Positions 10,584-19,726 of a stretch of 64,000 nt of DNA are shown piece after piece. Position 1 is the stretch's first letter. The number at the start of each line of letters is the position of its first letter. The position numbers and the translations under genes are program-made. A model generated the notes under the pieces. That model was not told where the DNA came from. It did not search any database and was given only the letters and a program-made list of their open reading frames with translations. This stretch comes from Diacronema lutheri (Eukaryota > Haptophyta > Pavlovophyceae > Pavlovales > Pavlovaceae): positions 126,501 through 190,500 of the forward strand of contig JAGTXO010000031.1 of NCBI GenBank assembly GCA_019448385.1, read 5' to 3'.

Positions 10584-11027
10584 TCAGTCCGACAGCTGCA
10601 GCGCGTCCTCGCGCACCATTCTGCGCACAACGGCCTCGCCCTTGCTCGCGAGGATGCTCTCGATGTCGGCGTTCTCGCCAAACCAGCCGAGACGGTCCGC
10701 GATCAGGTGGAGGCGCGAGCAGTTGCACTGCACGAGCACGACGCCCTCGCGGTACGCCTTTTGCGAGATGACCTTGGTCGACGTGCGCTCGCCCTCGGGC
10801 AGCGCGCAGCCCGCGTGCGAGCACGTGAAGCGGAGGAGCGACTTTGGGCCGGGAGTCTTGACGCCCTGCACGTCGCCGAGCTGGTCGCGCACGCGCGCGA
10901 GGACGACGCTCAATTGGGCATCGACCTCGTCCGCCTGCCCGCCACCGTCCGAGCCCGCCGCAGCCGAGAGGCGACGCCCTCGCGGTCGTCCTCGCGAGAA
11001 CGCCGCTCGCACCGCCCTTGCCGCCAT
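10584..11027 (-). CDS. DNLZ: DNL-type zinc finger protein (Tim15/Zim17/HEP1 family)
   Basis: About 147 residues. The core FTCSHAGC...STKVISQKAYREGVVLVQC followed by CSRLHLIADRLGWFGE matches the DNL zinc finger, named for the D-x-L tract that is LHLIAD-x-LGWF here. Family members keep mitochondrial or plastid Hsp70 soluble. The chosen ATG gives an organelle-targeting-like N-terminus (MAARAVRAAFSRGRPRGRRL), rich in Arg/Ala and free of acids. The zinc ligands are unusual: the family has two C-x2-C knuckles, but here Cys69-x4-Cys74 and Cys101-x-Cys103. Either ligand geometry has changed or other residues help. The acidic tail ends in LQLSD. The gene is divergent from the secreted protein with 55 bp between ATGs. 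Confidence 0.85.
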   Translation of the reverse strand: MAARAVRAAFSRGRPRGRRLSAAAGSDGGGQADEVDAQLSVVLARVRDQLGDVQGVKTPGPKSLLRFTCSHAGCALPEGERTSTKVISQKAYREGVVLVQCNCSRLHLIADRLGWFGENADIESILASKGEAVVRRMVREDALQLSD

Positions 11028-11082
11028 GCTGGACGCGAGGCCGTGTCGCATTGCGCGACGCGACGAGCGGCGCGGTTGGCCG

Positions 11083-11631
11083 ATGCGCGCGCTGCTCGTG
11101 CTGGCGGGCGCGCTTGGCGCGCGCGCGCAACTCCCGCAGACGCCACCGCCGCCGCCGTCCGCGCCGCCCAACGCCTGGCAGCAGCTGCTGCGCGCGCGCC
11201 GGCTGCTCTCGCCCGCGTGCGCCGGGTGCGTCGCGCGGTGCGCGTCGCAGATTGCGGGCAACGCGCTCAGCCAGCCGGCGATGCGCGCGGCCACAATGTT
11301 CGGGTACCGCCACCTCTTCTGGAACGAGCAGAAGGAGTGCGCCGAGTTTGGCGAGGGCCTTGGCCTCGTCTTCCGCAACCTGCAGCTCTGGCACGTCGCG
11401 GCGCTCTACGGCCACTTTTACCTGCAATGCACGCCGCTCTGCCACAAGCAGTGCCCGTACTGGGGGCAGCGCGGCAAGCAGGCGGAAGCGCTGAGCAGGC
11501 GAGAGCGCCCACGCCAGCCGCCCAACTGGTTCTACACGCTTGGGCCGAGCTACGCGTGGGAGCACTCCTTCGCCGCCACCAAGCGCGAGGAGGAGCTCGA
11601 CGCGGCGCGCGATGCGAGCGGCCTCGGCTGA
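11083..11631 (+). CDS. secreted Cys-rich hypothetical protein
   Basis: 182 residues. The N-terminus MRALLVLAGALGARAQLPQT is a clear signal peptide with a likely cleavage after ARA. A Pro-rich linker follows, then a Cys/aromatic-rich region: LLSPACAGCVARCASQIAGN, MRAATMFGYRHLFWNEQKEC and HFYLQCTPLCHKQCPYWGQR. The C-terminus is basic and charged. Eight or more cysteines suggest disulfides in the secretory pathway. I do not recognise the family; it does not read like a protease or lectin. The start is supported by the signal peptide and by its position 55 bp from the divergent DNL gene. The 270 bp after its stop, before the VPS25 stop, holds nothing I can support. Confidence 0.7.
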   Translation: MRALLVLAGALGARAQLPQTPPPPPSAPPNAWQQLLRARRLLSPACAGCVARCASQIAGNALSQPAMRAATMFGYRHLFWNEQKECAEFGEGLGLVFRNLQLWHVAALYGHFYLQCTPLCHKQCPYWGQRGKQAEALSRRERPRQPPNWFYTLGPSYAWEHSFAATKREEELDAARDASGLG

Positions 11632-11902
11632 CGCAGCCGCTGGCCGCACGGCGCCATCGGAAGATGCGCCAAGCGAGGCGGCGTTCGCGCACACGCCGCG
11701 CGCGGCCGTGCTGCCGGGGAAGGCCGTGCGCACTAGGGCCTCCCTCCACCCGGAGCGCAACGGCAAAAGAATGCGCGGTGTCTGTGCAGACTCTCACAGC
11801 TCCGCGTTGCCAGCTCCACGAAGCGGGCCGCGGATCGGACTCGAGGCTGCAGGTTCTCCCCCCTGCCCCCCAATGTCGGACTCTCACAGGCCCAGACGTT
11901 CA

Positions 11903-12466
11903 TCAGAGCAGCTTGACACCCACCTCGTCGTCGTCGCCGCCGGCGACCGATGGCTTCGAGCCAAATGTCGCTGCGCGGCCAGTCCGCTCGAGCTCTGCCA
12001 CCGCCGCGCGCACGAGGTCAGCGCCCAGCCCGTACAGCTCGCAACCCCGAACGGGCGAGTCCGCGTCGGTCGACTTGAGCTCGGCCATCGTGAAGACCGA
12101 GCCGCCCGCGGAGCGCAGGTGGCGCGAGAGCTCGTCGGCCCAGTGCGCGAGCGGCCGCCACCACACAAGGAGGCGCTCGCCGGCTGCGCCCGCGACCCAT
12201 TGCGCCTCGCCCGCCGCGATGAGCGCGTCCGCAACCGCTCGCCTGCCGGCCGCGTCGAGCGCGCGCGAGATAGCCGTGTTGGCAAACGGAGGGCCGGACG
12301 CGGCGTCGAGCGGGAGCGAAGCGAGGCGCTGCTCGCGGCAAAAGTCGACGATGAGCGTGCGCCACAGCGCCAGCTGCTCCACGCGTGTTGTGGCCACCGG
12401 TTGCAGCGTGAAGAAGGGCGGCAGCCGCCAGTGGGCTGTGAGCGCCGTTGTCGGGTTCTCCGCCAT
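11903..12466 (-). CDS. VPS25: ESCRT-II subunit VPS25
   Basis: 187 residues, close to the usual 175-200. The N-terminal PPF-type motif is exact (WRLPPFFTLQPVATTRVEQL), followed by ALWRTLIVDFCREQ, both hallmarks of VPS25. The PPF motif binds the VPS22/VPS36 core of ESCRT-II. Two winged-helix domains follow (about 1-100 and 101-187), the second beginning GSVFTMAELKS, which contacts VPS20/CHMP6 to nucleate ESCRT-III. The role is sorting ubiquitinated membrane cargo into multivesicular endosomes. The gene is intronless as read. Its ATG (12466-12464, minus) shares the palindrome CCATGG with the ATG of the rhodanese-phosphatase-FHA gene on the other strand, so their 5' UTRs must overlap or the promoters lie inside the coding regions. 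Confidence 0.95.
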   Translation of the reverse strand: MAENPTTALTAHWRLPPFFTLQPVATTRVEQLALWRTLIVDFCREQRLASLPLDAASGPPFANTAISRALDAAGRRAVADALIAAGEAQWVAGAAGERLLVWWRPLAHWADELSRHLRSAGGSVFTMAELKSTDADSPVRGCELYGLGADLVRAAVAELERTGRAATFGSKPSVAGGDDDEVGVKLL

Positions 12467-13420
12467 GGCGGCCGATGGCGAGCTCGACGCGAGGGACGCC
12501 TACAATTGGATGAGCACGGACGACGTGGTGGTCGTCGACGTGCGGGACGAGGACGCGTTCGCCAAGGCCCACGTCCAGGGCGCGTATCGCTGCTGGCTCG
12601 CCGCCGGCGGCGAGTTGCTCGGCGAGCCGGCGCCAGGCTCGTGCGTGCCCGCGTGGAGCGCGCGCGCGTGGCGCGATCGCCCGATCCTCGTCTACGGCGA
12701 TGGGCCGGTGCGCTCGCACGCCGTGTTCGAGGCCCTCAAGCGTGGTGGCGTAGGCGAGCTCCGCGCCCTCGCCGCCGGACAGTTTGCCGCGCTGCGCGAG
12801 CTCTGTGCGCCGCGACCACGCGCCACGACCCTCGCCCGACGAGCATTCCTCCTTCCCCCCAACGCGCGCGCGCGCGGGGGGTGGGCGCGCGCACGGCATA
12901 GATCCTGTCTCGCGCTACCTCACGTGCCCTGCGCACCCTCCGCCACCGCCACGCCGCCCCCGCCGCGCGCGCGCAGACGGCGCGCTCGCGTGCGCCGGTG
13001 CGGCGCTGCAGCTCGTCGGCGTGCGCGAAGGGAACACGGCCGCATCGAGGCTGCTGCCGTCGGAGGTGGTGCCGCGCGCGCTCTTCCTCACCGATCTGCC
13101 CGGCGCCGCGCAGCTCGCGCGCAGGCCAGAGGTCGCGCGCCAGCTGCGCCTCGGCCACGTGATCACCGTGATGGCCGAGCTGCCCGCGGAAATGGTGCCC
13201 GTTGCCCGCGCCGCTGCGGCGGGCGCGGGCGCGGGCAGCGGCGGCGCGCCGTTTGAGCACACCTTCTTTGCATGCCACGACGCGTCGGGCGCGGACATCA
13301 AGGCGCACTTTGCGCGCGCGCATGCGCTGGTCGAGCGTGCCAACGGCCAGGGCCTGTCCGCCCTGATCCATTGCTCGAAGGGCGTGAGCAGATCCGCCAG
13401 TGAGCGCGCGCGCACAGCCA

Positions 13421-13459
<39 letters not shown>

Positions 13460-14441
13460 TGTGCTGTGCGCCGCGCGCCCCGCCGCATCGGTCAATGGAA
13501 ACGCCGCCCACGGCGCACGGTGAAGCATCCGCGATGGGTCCCCCCCCCCCCTCCCCCCTCCCATATTCCTCATCCCATCAGCACTCTGCATCGCGCACCT
13601 CATGCGCTCGCTGGGGCTGCCGCACGACGAGGCGACGGCGCGCGTGCGAGCGGCGCGGCGGATCATCGCGCCGAACGACGGCTTTTCGCGCTGCCTGCTC
13701 GAATTTGAAAAAGAGCTGCGCGGTGGCCGCTCGGGCGTGTATGTTCCGAGGCCGGTCATCGATGGCGGCGTAGGAGAATACGTGCTCCCTCCGCGCTGGG
13801 CGGCGGCGTGGCCGCTGCACCGCGACGCGGAGCTGCTCGTGAGCAAGGCGGGCGCTCAGCTCGAGCGCATCGCGATCGGCGCGCACGTTGTCACTGTCTT
13901 TGGCAGGTCAGTGACGGCGGACGTTCCGTGCGAGCACGCGTCCATCTCGCGCTCGCATTGCGCGCTCGTGCAGCACGCGGCGGGCGGCTTCTGCGCGGTC
14001 GACCTGGGCAGCACGCACGGCACGTTTGTGAACGGCCAGCGCCTCCTGCCGCACGCCGAGGTGCGCTTCGCGCCCGGCGACGCGCTCACGCTCGGTGCGT
14101 CGAGCCGCGGCTACGCGCTCGCACACGCCGAGCGCGCAGCCGGCGCTGGCGGTCGCGCGCGCGCGCTCGGCGCAGACAGTGGGCCGATCGTACATGAAAT
14201 GGGCGACAGCGACGAAGATGACGACGGCGACGCGCCGGACGACCGCGGCGACCGCGGCGGCGCGCGCGCGCGCGTAGATGCCGACGGCGTCGCGGGCGGT
14301 GGTCAGCGCAAGCGCGAGGCGAAATGGGAGAAGCGGTCGGTGCGCCGCCTGCGGCAGATTGTTGTGCCGCGCGCACTCACCGAGAACGAGAAGGTCGCGC
14401 TGCGTGCGGGCATGGGGAGCGGCTGCTTCGGGCCGGGCTGA
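12465..14441 (+). CDS. rhodanese - dual-specificity phosphatase - FHA fusion
   Basis: Three exons: 12465-12804, 12977-13399 and 13582-14441 (donors T|GTGCGC and A|GTGAGC; acceptors GCGCAG and CATCAG). Frames join exactly to give about 540 residues. Residues 1-113 are a rhodanese fold (DDVVVVDVRDEDAF, AHVQGAYRCWL), without an obvious active-site Cys. Residues 130-310 are a dual-specificity phosphatase: LSALIHCSKGVSRSATLC has the HCx5R signature with Cys246, and PNDGFSRCLLEFEKEL is its usual last helix. Residues 385-455 are an FHA domain (EHASISRSHCALVQH, DLGSTHGTFVNGQRL). A basic tail ends the protein. The FHA module would bring the phosphatase to phosphothreonine partners, and the rhodanese part recalls MAPK-phosphatase kinase-binding domains. 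Intron 2 contains a long G run (about 13424-13458). Confidence 0.85.
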
Positions 14442-14506
14442 GCCGGAGCCGGAAAGGCCGTCCGAACCCAGTGACATCGTTTCGCGCGCGAAAAAACTGC
14501 AAGAGA

Positions 14507-15274
14507 ATGGAAATCGGTGCCTGGTTGGACGCGTCGCGCCAACGGTGCGAGGCGCTCGCTCGGGGCCTCGGCGGCGCGGCGCAGGGCGCGCTCGCGCTCG
14601 ACGGCGCGCCGAGCATTGACACGCTCTGCTGGTCCGCCGCATCGTTCGCCGCCGGCGTGGGCGTCGGGCTTCGCTTCGGCGCCGCGCGCCGCGGCCTCTT
14701 CCAGAGGATCGTGGCCGCGCACGAGCTGGCGCACGACGCCATCGGGCCGACGTCCGCGCTGCTGCGGGGGCGTGTGATCAAGGTGGCCGACGGTGACACC
14801 CTCCGGCTGCTGCACACGCCCACGCCCTTCCACGCGTCCCGCCTGCGCGACAGCGACAAGGTGTCGGCTGTCGCGCTGCAGGTGCGATTGTGCACAATCG
14901 ACGCGCCCGAAACGGCCAAGTTTGGCAAGCCGGCGCAGCCGTTCGGCGAGGCGGCAAAGCAGCACCTCGAGCGCCTCGTCCTTGGCCGGATGGTCTCCGT
15001 ACGCGTGCTCAGCCGCGACCAGTATGGCCGCGCCGTCGGGTCGGTCGTGCGCGGCCGCTGGCCGCTCCGCTCGCACGTCGACGAGGACATGCTGCGCACG
15101 GGCCTCGCGGAGGTGTACCACGGCGGCGGCGCCGTGTACGGCCCGCGCGGCAAGGAGCACTACGTCGCTCTCGAGCTTGCCGCCAAGCGCGCGCGCCGCG
15201 GCATGTGGGCGCAGGGCGCGCAGTTCGAGTCGGCCGCTGTGTTCAAGGCGCGAACGGTCAGCGGCGCGAAGTGA
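14507..15274 (+). CDS. staphylococcal nuclease-like protein (LCL3-like)
   Basis: 255 residues. After a short N-terminus a hydrophobic stretch (CWSAASFAAGVGVGLRFGAA, about residues 44-63) is a likely membrane anchor. The thermonuclease fold follows: GRVIKVADGDTLRLL, then VRLCTIDAPETAKFG with Arg, Asp and Glu in catalytic positions, then DQYGRAVGSVV with the second catalytic Arg. Family enzymes cleave DNA or RNA with calcium; the single anchor and layout resemble LCL3 and plant CAN nucleases at organelle or plasma membranes. The ATG at 14507 was chosen because it keeps the anchor near the N-terminus and lies 65 bp after the upstream stop. Its stop overlaps the 3' end of the convergent sulfotransferase gene by 17 bp. 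Confidence 0.85.
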   Translation: MEIGAWLDASRQRCEALARGLGGAAQGALALDGAPSIDTLCWSAASFAAGVGVGLRFGAARRGLFQRIVAAHELAHDAIGPTSALLRGRVIKVADGDTLRLLHTPTPFHASRLRDSDKVSAVALQVRLCTIDAPETAKFGKPAQPFGEAAKQHLERLVLGRMVSVRVLSRDQYGRAVGSVVRGRWPLRSHVDEDMLRTGLAEVYHGGGAVYGPRGKEHYVALELAAKRARRGMWAQGAQFESAAVFKARTVSGAK

Positions 15275-16868
15275 CCATTGCCGGGGCGACGCGCAGGTTG
15301 CACCTACGCAGCATTTGCCGCGCCGGCGTGCGGAGCGCGCCGTGCGGCGCGACCTTGTCCGCGTATATGATGTCGGAGAGCTCGTCGGGGACCGGCTCGC
15401 ACGGCCATCCGCCAAGCATCCATGGGTCCCCCGCGCGGCGCTGTGCCGCGCGCCGCTCGCCCACGCGCGCGAAGCCGGGCATCGTCGCCGGGCCGCACAG
15501 CGCGCGCTCGGACGGGCGGGCGACCCACGTCGCGCGCAGCGCGCCCGCGTTGACGGGCACGCGTGCGCTCGCGCGCAGCGCGTTCTCGCGCGCGTCGAGC
15601 TCGGCGCCCAGCTGGGCGCCGAGCTCGTCGCCACGCGCGCGGGCGCGGGCGTAGAGCGCCGCGTCCATCGGCGCGTGCGTCGCGACGGCCGCGGCGCACC
15701 GCCGCCGCTCGTCGGCGGAGGCGCACGGCGGCGTCGCGCTCACGTTGGCGCGGAACAGCGCCGCGTGCTCGCAGAAGGCGCGCAGCTTCGGGTTGGCGGC
15801 TCCCGGCGGGGCGGACGCTGCGCGGTCGCACCGCGTGCGCATCATCTGCGCGTGCGCCGGCGGCGCGAAGCGGACGTAAGGCAGCGCCGCGTTGGGCCAG
15901 CGCGCCCTCAAACTGAGCTGCGCGACAAAGCGGTCAAACCGCTCGACCACGTCGACTATGTCAAAGGTGTCGATGGCGGCGAGGGCCTCGCGCAGGTCGG
16001 CGGCGCTGAGCGGGGCGGGTGGCGGCCGTCCAAACGCCGGAGCGCCGCCCTCCACCCAGCGGCACCCGCGCGCCGGCGCGCAGCTCGCCCACGCGGCGGG
16101 CGGGTGCGCGCGCAGGAACATGCTCGTCTGCAAGTTGGGCGCGAGCGCGACGAAGCGCTCGAAGAGCTCGGTGGACGTGCACGCGTGCGCGACGGCGCAC
16201 GGAGTGCTCACGACGAAGGGTATCCCGCCCACCGCCCAGCCGAAAAATGAGCGGTACCACGCGAGCGGCTCGCGCACGCGCACGGACGACACGACGGTGC
16301 ATCGGCCGCCGAGCTCGTCGCGCAGCGCGTGCAGCGGCGCAAAGTGCGAGCGAAGCATGTTGGGCGGATGGGCAGATCCGGACGCGCCGACGCCGGTAGC
16401 CATGTGCTTCAGCGCGTGCAGCTCGACGCACAGCGCGAGCGCACGCGGCGAGCGCGCCGGCGCAGCGCCGGCCGGCCGTAGCCGCGTGGACGCAAGCGTG
16501 CGGATCGCGCCGAGCGCCCGGCGCCACGACGGCTCGGCGACGGCGTAGCCCCAATAGGCACACCAGCCCTTGGCCTCGGCCGCGCGCATCAGAAAGCGCA
16601 CCGACGAGCCCGCCGTCTTAGGCACGTGCCGGTCGACGAGCACGGTGCACGACGAGTTGGGCCGAGGCGCGGCGCGCGCGGCGCGCACCGTGTGCTCGAG
16701 GCAGGACGCGTCACGAGGCGCGCAGCGCCCGCATGGCAGGATGGTGTGCAGCAGACTGTGCTCGGAGAAGGGCGAAGCGACCCGAGCGCGCGCGCCCTCG
16801 CGCCTCTGAGCGGGCTGGCCCGCAACCAGGAGGAGCGAGAGAGAGCATGCACGCGCTGTCCTCGCCAT
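15258..16868 (-). CDS. Golgi-type sulfotransferase family protein
   Basis: 536 residues. The N-terminus (MARTARACSLSLLLVAGQPA) is a short hydrophobic signal or anchor. The 5'-phosphosulfate loop is HVPKTAGSSVRF (residues 81-92), close to the H-x-P-K-T-G-G-T consensus of PAPS-dependent carbohydrate sulfotransferases. The 3'-phosphate motif is VREPLAWYRSFFG (198-210). Several cysteines and the size fit a lumenal type II Golgi enzyme that transfers sulfate from PAPS to glycans; sulfated polysaccharides are common in marine algae. The acceptor cannot be told. The fold after residue 330 (FDIVDVVERFDRF, then Ala/Arg-rich) matches the usual C-terminal helical part. A TATAAT-like sequence lies only 10-16 bp upstream of the ATG, so either the start is further in or it is chance. 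Confidence 0.75.
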   Translation of the reverse strand: MARTARACSLSLLLVAGQPAQRREGARARVASPFSEHSLLHTILPCGRCAPRDASCLEHTVRAARAAPRPNSSCTVLVDRHVPKTAGSSVRFLMRAAEAKGWCAYWGYAVAEPSWRRALGAIRTLASTRLRPAGAAPARSPRALALCVELHALKHMATGVGASGSAHPPNMLRSHFAPLHALRDELGGRCTVVSSVRVREPLAWYRSFFGWAVGGIPFVVSTPCAVAHACTSTELFERFVALAPNLQTSMFLRAHPPAAWASCAPARGCRWVEGGAPAFGRPPPAPLSAADLREALAAIDTFDIVDVVERFDRFVAQLSLRARWPNAALPYVRFAPPAHAQMMRTRCDRAASAPPGAANPKLRAFCEHAALFRANVSATPPCASADERRRCAAAVATHAPMDAALYARARARGDELGAQLGAELDARENALRASARVPVNAGALRATWVARPSERALCGPATMPGFARVGERRAAQRRAGDPWMLGGWPCEPVPDELSDIIYADKVAPHGALRTPARQMLRRCNLRVAPAMVTSRR

Positions 16869-16893
16869 CGTCGGGTGCCTATTATAAGAGTTC

Positions 16894-16994
16894 TCTCCAA
16901 TCTCGTTTTGATCGAGTGAGTTGAGCTGAGCTTCCTCTAAGAGTCTCCAAATCTCGTTTTGATCGAGTGAGTTGAGCTGAGCTTCCTCTAAGGC
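16894..16994. repeat. 50-bp tandem duplication between two genes
   Basis: Two copies (16894-16943 and 16944-16994) start TCTCCAA and end near TCCTCTAAG, the second with one extra A. The stretch is much less GC-rich than its surroundings and lies between the sulfotransferase start and the F-box gene stop. It is probably intergenic regulatory or 3' UTR sequence duplicated by slippage. Confidence 0.85.
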
Positions 16995-17046
16995 CTAGTC
17001 AGAGAGTGACACTCACTCACTAATCTCTTTTCCTAGGAAAAAAAAA

Positions 17047-18618
17047 TTAGGGCCGTGTGTGAGTGTGAGCGCGGTAGACGGCGTCCGGGTGAGGCGCGCC
17101 GCAGCTTCCGCGCAAATCTGCGAAGAGCAGCCGCCGGCCAACGTGCTCGCGCAGCGCGACCGCCGAGCGCAGCCACGCGGCGGGCGGCTCTTCGCGCATC
17201 TGGCGCAGCCCGTTCAGGTTGATGCGCTCGAGCGTCGGCGCGCTCCGCAGCACGAGCCGCTCGACGTCCGCGCCGCGCAGCCGGCGGCACATGGCGAGGT
17301 TGAGCGTGCGCAACCGGCCGCCGCCGCCACCGCCGCCGCCGCCACCGCTCAGCCGCACGCCCTCGAGCCGCGCGCACGACGCGAGGTCAAGCGCCGTGAG
17401 CGCTGGGCACGCGATGTCAAGTTGTGTGAGCGCGACGCTCCCCGCTAGCGACAGGGACACGAGGCGCGGGAGGTGCGCGCGCAGGGCGCAGAGCGCGCTC
17501 TGCTGCAGCGAGAGCGCCTCGAGGGCACCCCACCGACACACCTCGGCGGGTTCAGCGTGCGTAAACCCTTTGAGTGAGAGCTCGCGCAGCTGCGCCGACG
17601 CCGCGTGCGCGAGCAGCCGGCCGTCCACGCGCGGCAAGTGGGACAGATCGAGCGAGCGCAACGAGCGCAGTCCGCTCAGCAGCGCGCGCGCGGCGAGCGC
17701 GTCAAGCAGCACGTTGGACGAAACGTCGAGCGAGCGTAGGGGGCCCGCGCCGAATGCGACGAGGTGCGGCACACACAGCGGCGTGAGCGCGCAGCCCGGC
17801 AGGCGCAGCTCGGTCAGCGCGCAGAATGCCGCCGCCCACCCGTCGACGCAGCCGTCCGTGAGCAGCGGCGATGAGACGCGCAGACTCAGGAGCGCAGATG
17901 CGCGCGGCAGCGCCGCGAGCGCGCCAAAGCTGTGGAAGGGGAGCGCGCTTGAGATGCTCACGCGCTCGAGCTCGCCAATATGCGCGAGCAGCCCGAGCAC
18001 CCGCCGGTCCGACCAGTCGCGCTGCCGCGCGCCCAGCCGCACGTGCCGCACGCGCATGGCGGCCGCGAGCTGGCGCAGCTCGTGGCAGGTGCCGCCCAGC
18101 CGGACCGCATCGTCGTAGCTGAGCAGCGCGAAGATGGTGACGAGCGCGTCGTGCGGCAGAGCGCGCATGAACGAGCCGTCCAAGCCCCCGCGCGCGCGGC
18201 GCGTGCGCGCGCCATCGACGCGCGGCTCGTCGCTGGGCGCGCCGTCCGTGATTGCGCAATTGTCGCGCGCGCACGGCGGTAGCGCGTCGCACGCCGCGCA
18301 TGCGCGCGCGGCGGGCTCGTTCAGCAGGGTGCACCGCGCGCAGCTCCATTCGGGCAAGCGCTCCGTCCACGCGCCAGTCGCGGCCGCGCGCGGCGCGCTC
18401 GCGGCCTCACTGCCGCGCGCGGAGGCGTGCATCTGGCGCAGCGCGCCGAGCGCCTCGTCCACGTCGGCCGCGCCCTCCCACACGGTGCGCACCACGTCGC
18501 GGTCGATGCGCGGAAAACGCGACCACAGCACCGGCAGCTGGTCGGCGTACGCGAGCTCCGCCTTGTCCAGCCGCCGCTCCTCCGCCGCCTTCGCGGCGGC
18601 CTTCGACCGGCGTGGCAT
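17047..18618 (-). CDS. CUE-like / RanBP2 zinc finger / F-box / LRR protein
   Basis: 523 residues in one exon. In order: a basic start; a CUE/UBA-like helix bundle (QLPVLWSRFPRIDRDVVRTV, about 27-64); a RanBP2-type zinc finger (WSCARCTLLNEPAARACAAC, 91-110); an F-box (FMRALPHDALVTIFALLSYD, about 150-190); then leucine-rich repeats to about residue 480 (LRSLDLSHLPRVDGRLL, LTALDLASCARLEGVRL, LERINLNGLRQM). An F-box plus LRR is the substrate-receptor plan of SCF ubiquitin ligases. CUE and RanBP2 fingers both bind ubiquitin, so this receptor could also read ubiquitin chains; that part is inference. A poly-Gly insert interrupts one LRR. Its ATG is 35 bp from that of the divergent PPR-SMR-like gene. 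Confidence 0.82.
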   Translation of the reverse strand: MPRRSKAAAKAAEERRLDKAELAYADQLPVLWSRFPRIDRDVVRTVWEGAADVDEALGALRQMHASARGSEAASAPRAAATGAWTERLPEWSCARCTLLNEPAARACAACDALPPCARDNCAITDGAPSDEPRVDGARTRRARGGLDGSFMRALPHDALVTIFALLSYDDAVRLGGTCHELRQLAAAMRVRHVRLGARQRDWSDRRVLGLLAHIGELERVSISSALPFHSFGALAALPRASALLSLRVSSPLLTDGCVDGWAAAFCALTELRLPGCALTPLCVPHLVAFGAGPLRSLDVSSNVLLDALAARALLSGLRSLRSLDLSHLPRVDGRLLAHAASAQLRELSLKGFTHAEPAEVCRWGALEALSLQQSALCALRAHLPRLVSLSLAGSVALTQLDIACPALTALDLASCARLEGVRLSGGGGGGGGGGRLRTLNLAMCRRLRGADVERLVLRSAPTLERINLNGLRQMREEPPAAWLRSAVALREHVGRRLLFADLRGSCGAPHPDAVYRAHTHTRP

Positions 18619-18653
18619 CCAACTCGAAACTCAAGACTTGCGCGCGCCGCACG

Positions 18654-19688
18654 ATGGCTCGACGGATCAGCCGTTGCCGTTTGGCGTGGGTGGCGCTTCT
18701 CATGGGCACGTGCGCAGGGGGCCGCGCGCTGCGGTCGGCGTCGCGTCTCGCGCCGTGCGCTGCCGCGCGCAAGGGCGACGGCTTTGGCGGCGAGCGCGCG
18801 CGGCTCCTCGCGCAACTCGACACGTGCGCGTCCGGCGAGGCGGTCGCCGAGGTGCTCGAGCTGCTGCGAACGAGCGGGATGGGCGCGGACGCGGATGGCT
18901 ACCGCGCGGGCATCTCGCGGTGCGCTGCGCTCCCCGACGGCGCTGACTGGGCGCTCCTCCTCCTCGACGACATGCGCGCGCTCGGCGTGCCGCCCGACGG
19001 CGCATGCGTCGGAGCCGCGCTCGCCGCCGCCGTCGGCGGCGGGCAGCTCGGCGCGATCGAACAGGTGCTCGAGCGCACGGAGAAAAGCGGTGTGGAGCTC
19101 GCGCTTGCAGATATGTGCGCGGCGATCAGCGCCGTGCGCGCCCTCTCCGACGGCGCCGCCTCGTTCGGCGCGACGCGCGCGGGCGCACGCTGGGCGCACG
19201 ACGTCCGCCGCGCGCTCCACGCGGACGGCGGCCGCGTCGTCGACGTGCGCGGCTGCTCGGCGGAGCTCGCCCTCGAGGCGGTGCGCGCGGTGCTCGACGA
19301 GCTCGTCGAGCGCCAGCTCGCCGCGGGCGCCGGCGCGAGCGAGGTCGCGGGCGAGCTGCGCGTGCGGTTCGGCCCCGCGCCGAGCCTCGCCGCCGCGGCG
19401 GCCACCGCCGGCGGCACGGCGGCGTCGCGCGGCGCGGACGACGATGGCGACGCGGGCGATGGCGACGCAGGCGATGGCGACGCGGGCGTCGATCCAGTTG
19501 CCCTCGCCGTGCAGCGTGCGCTCAGCGAGCCGCGCGGCGGCGTGGCCGGGCTGCAGTGCAAGCTCGTGCGTACGCGCGCCGGCGGCGCGACCCGCGCGCT
19601 GCACCGCCGCGCCGACGGGCGAGCGGATGGCGCGCGCGAGGGTCGCGATGAATCGGACGCGGCCGGTGCGCGCACCGCGCGCGCCGCG

Positions 19689-19726
<38 letters not shown>

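Noticed and set aside
10410-12464. Long plus frame leading into the rhodanese gene
   Set aside because: Crosses the DNL and VPS25 genes in antisense and shows no domains before 12,465.
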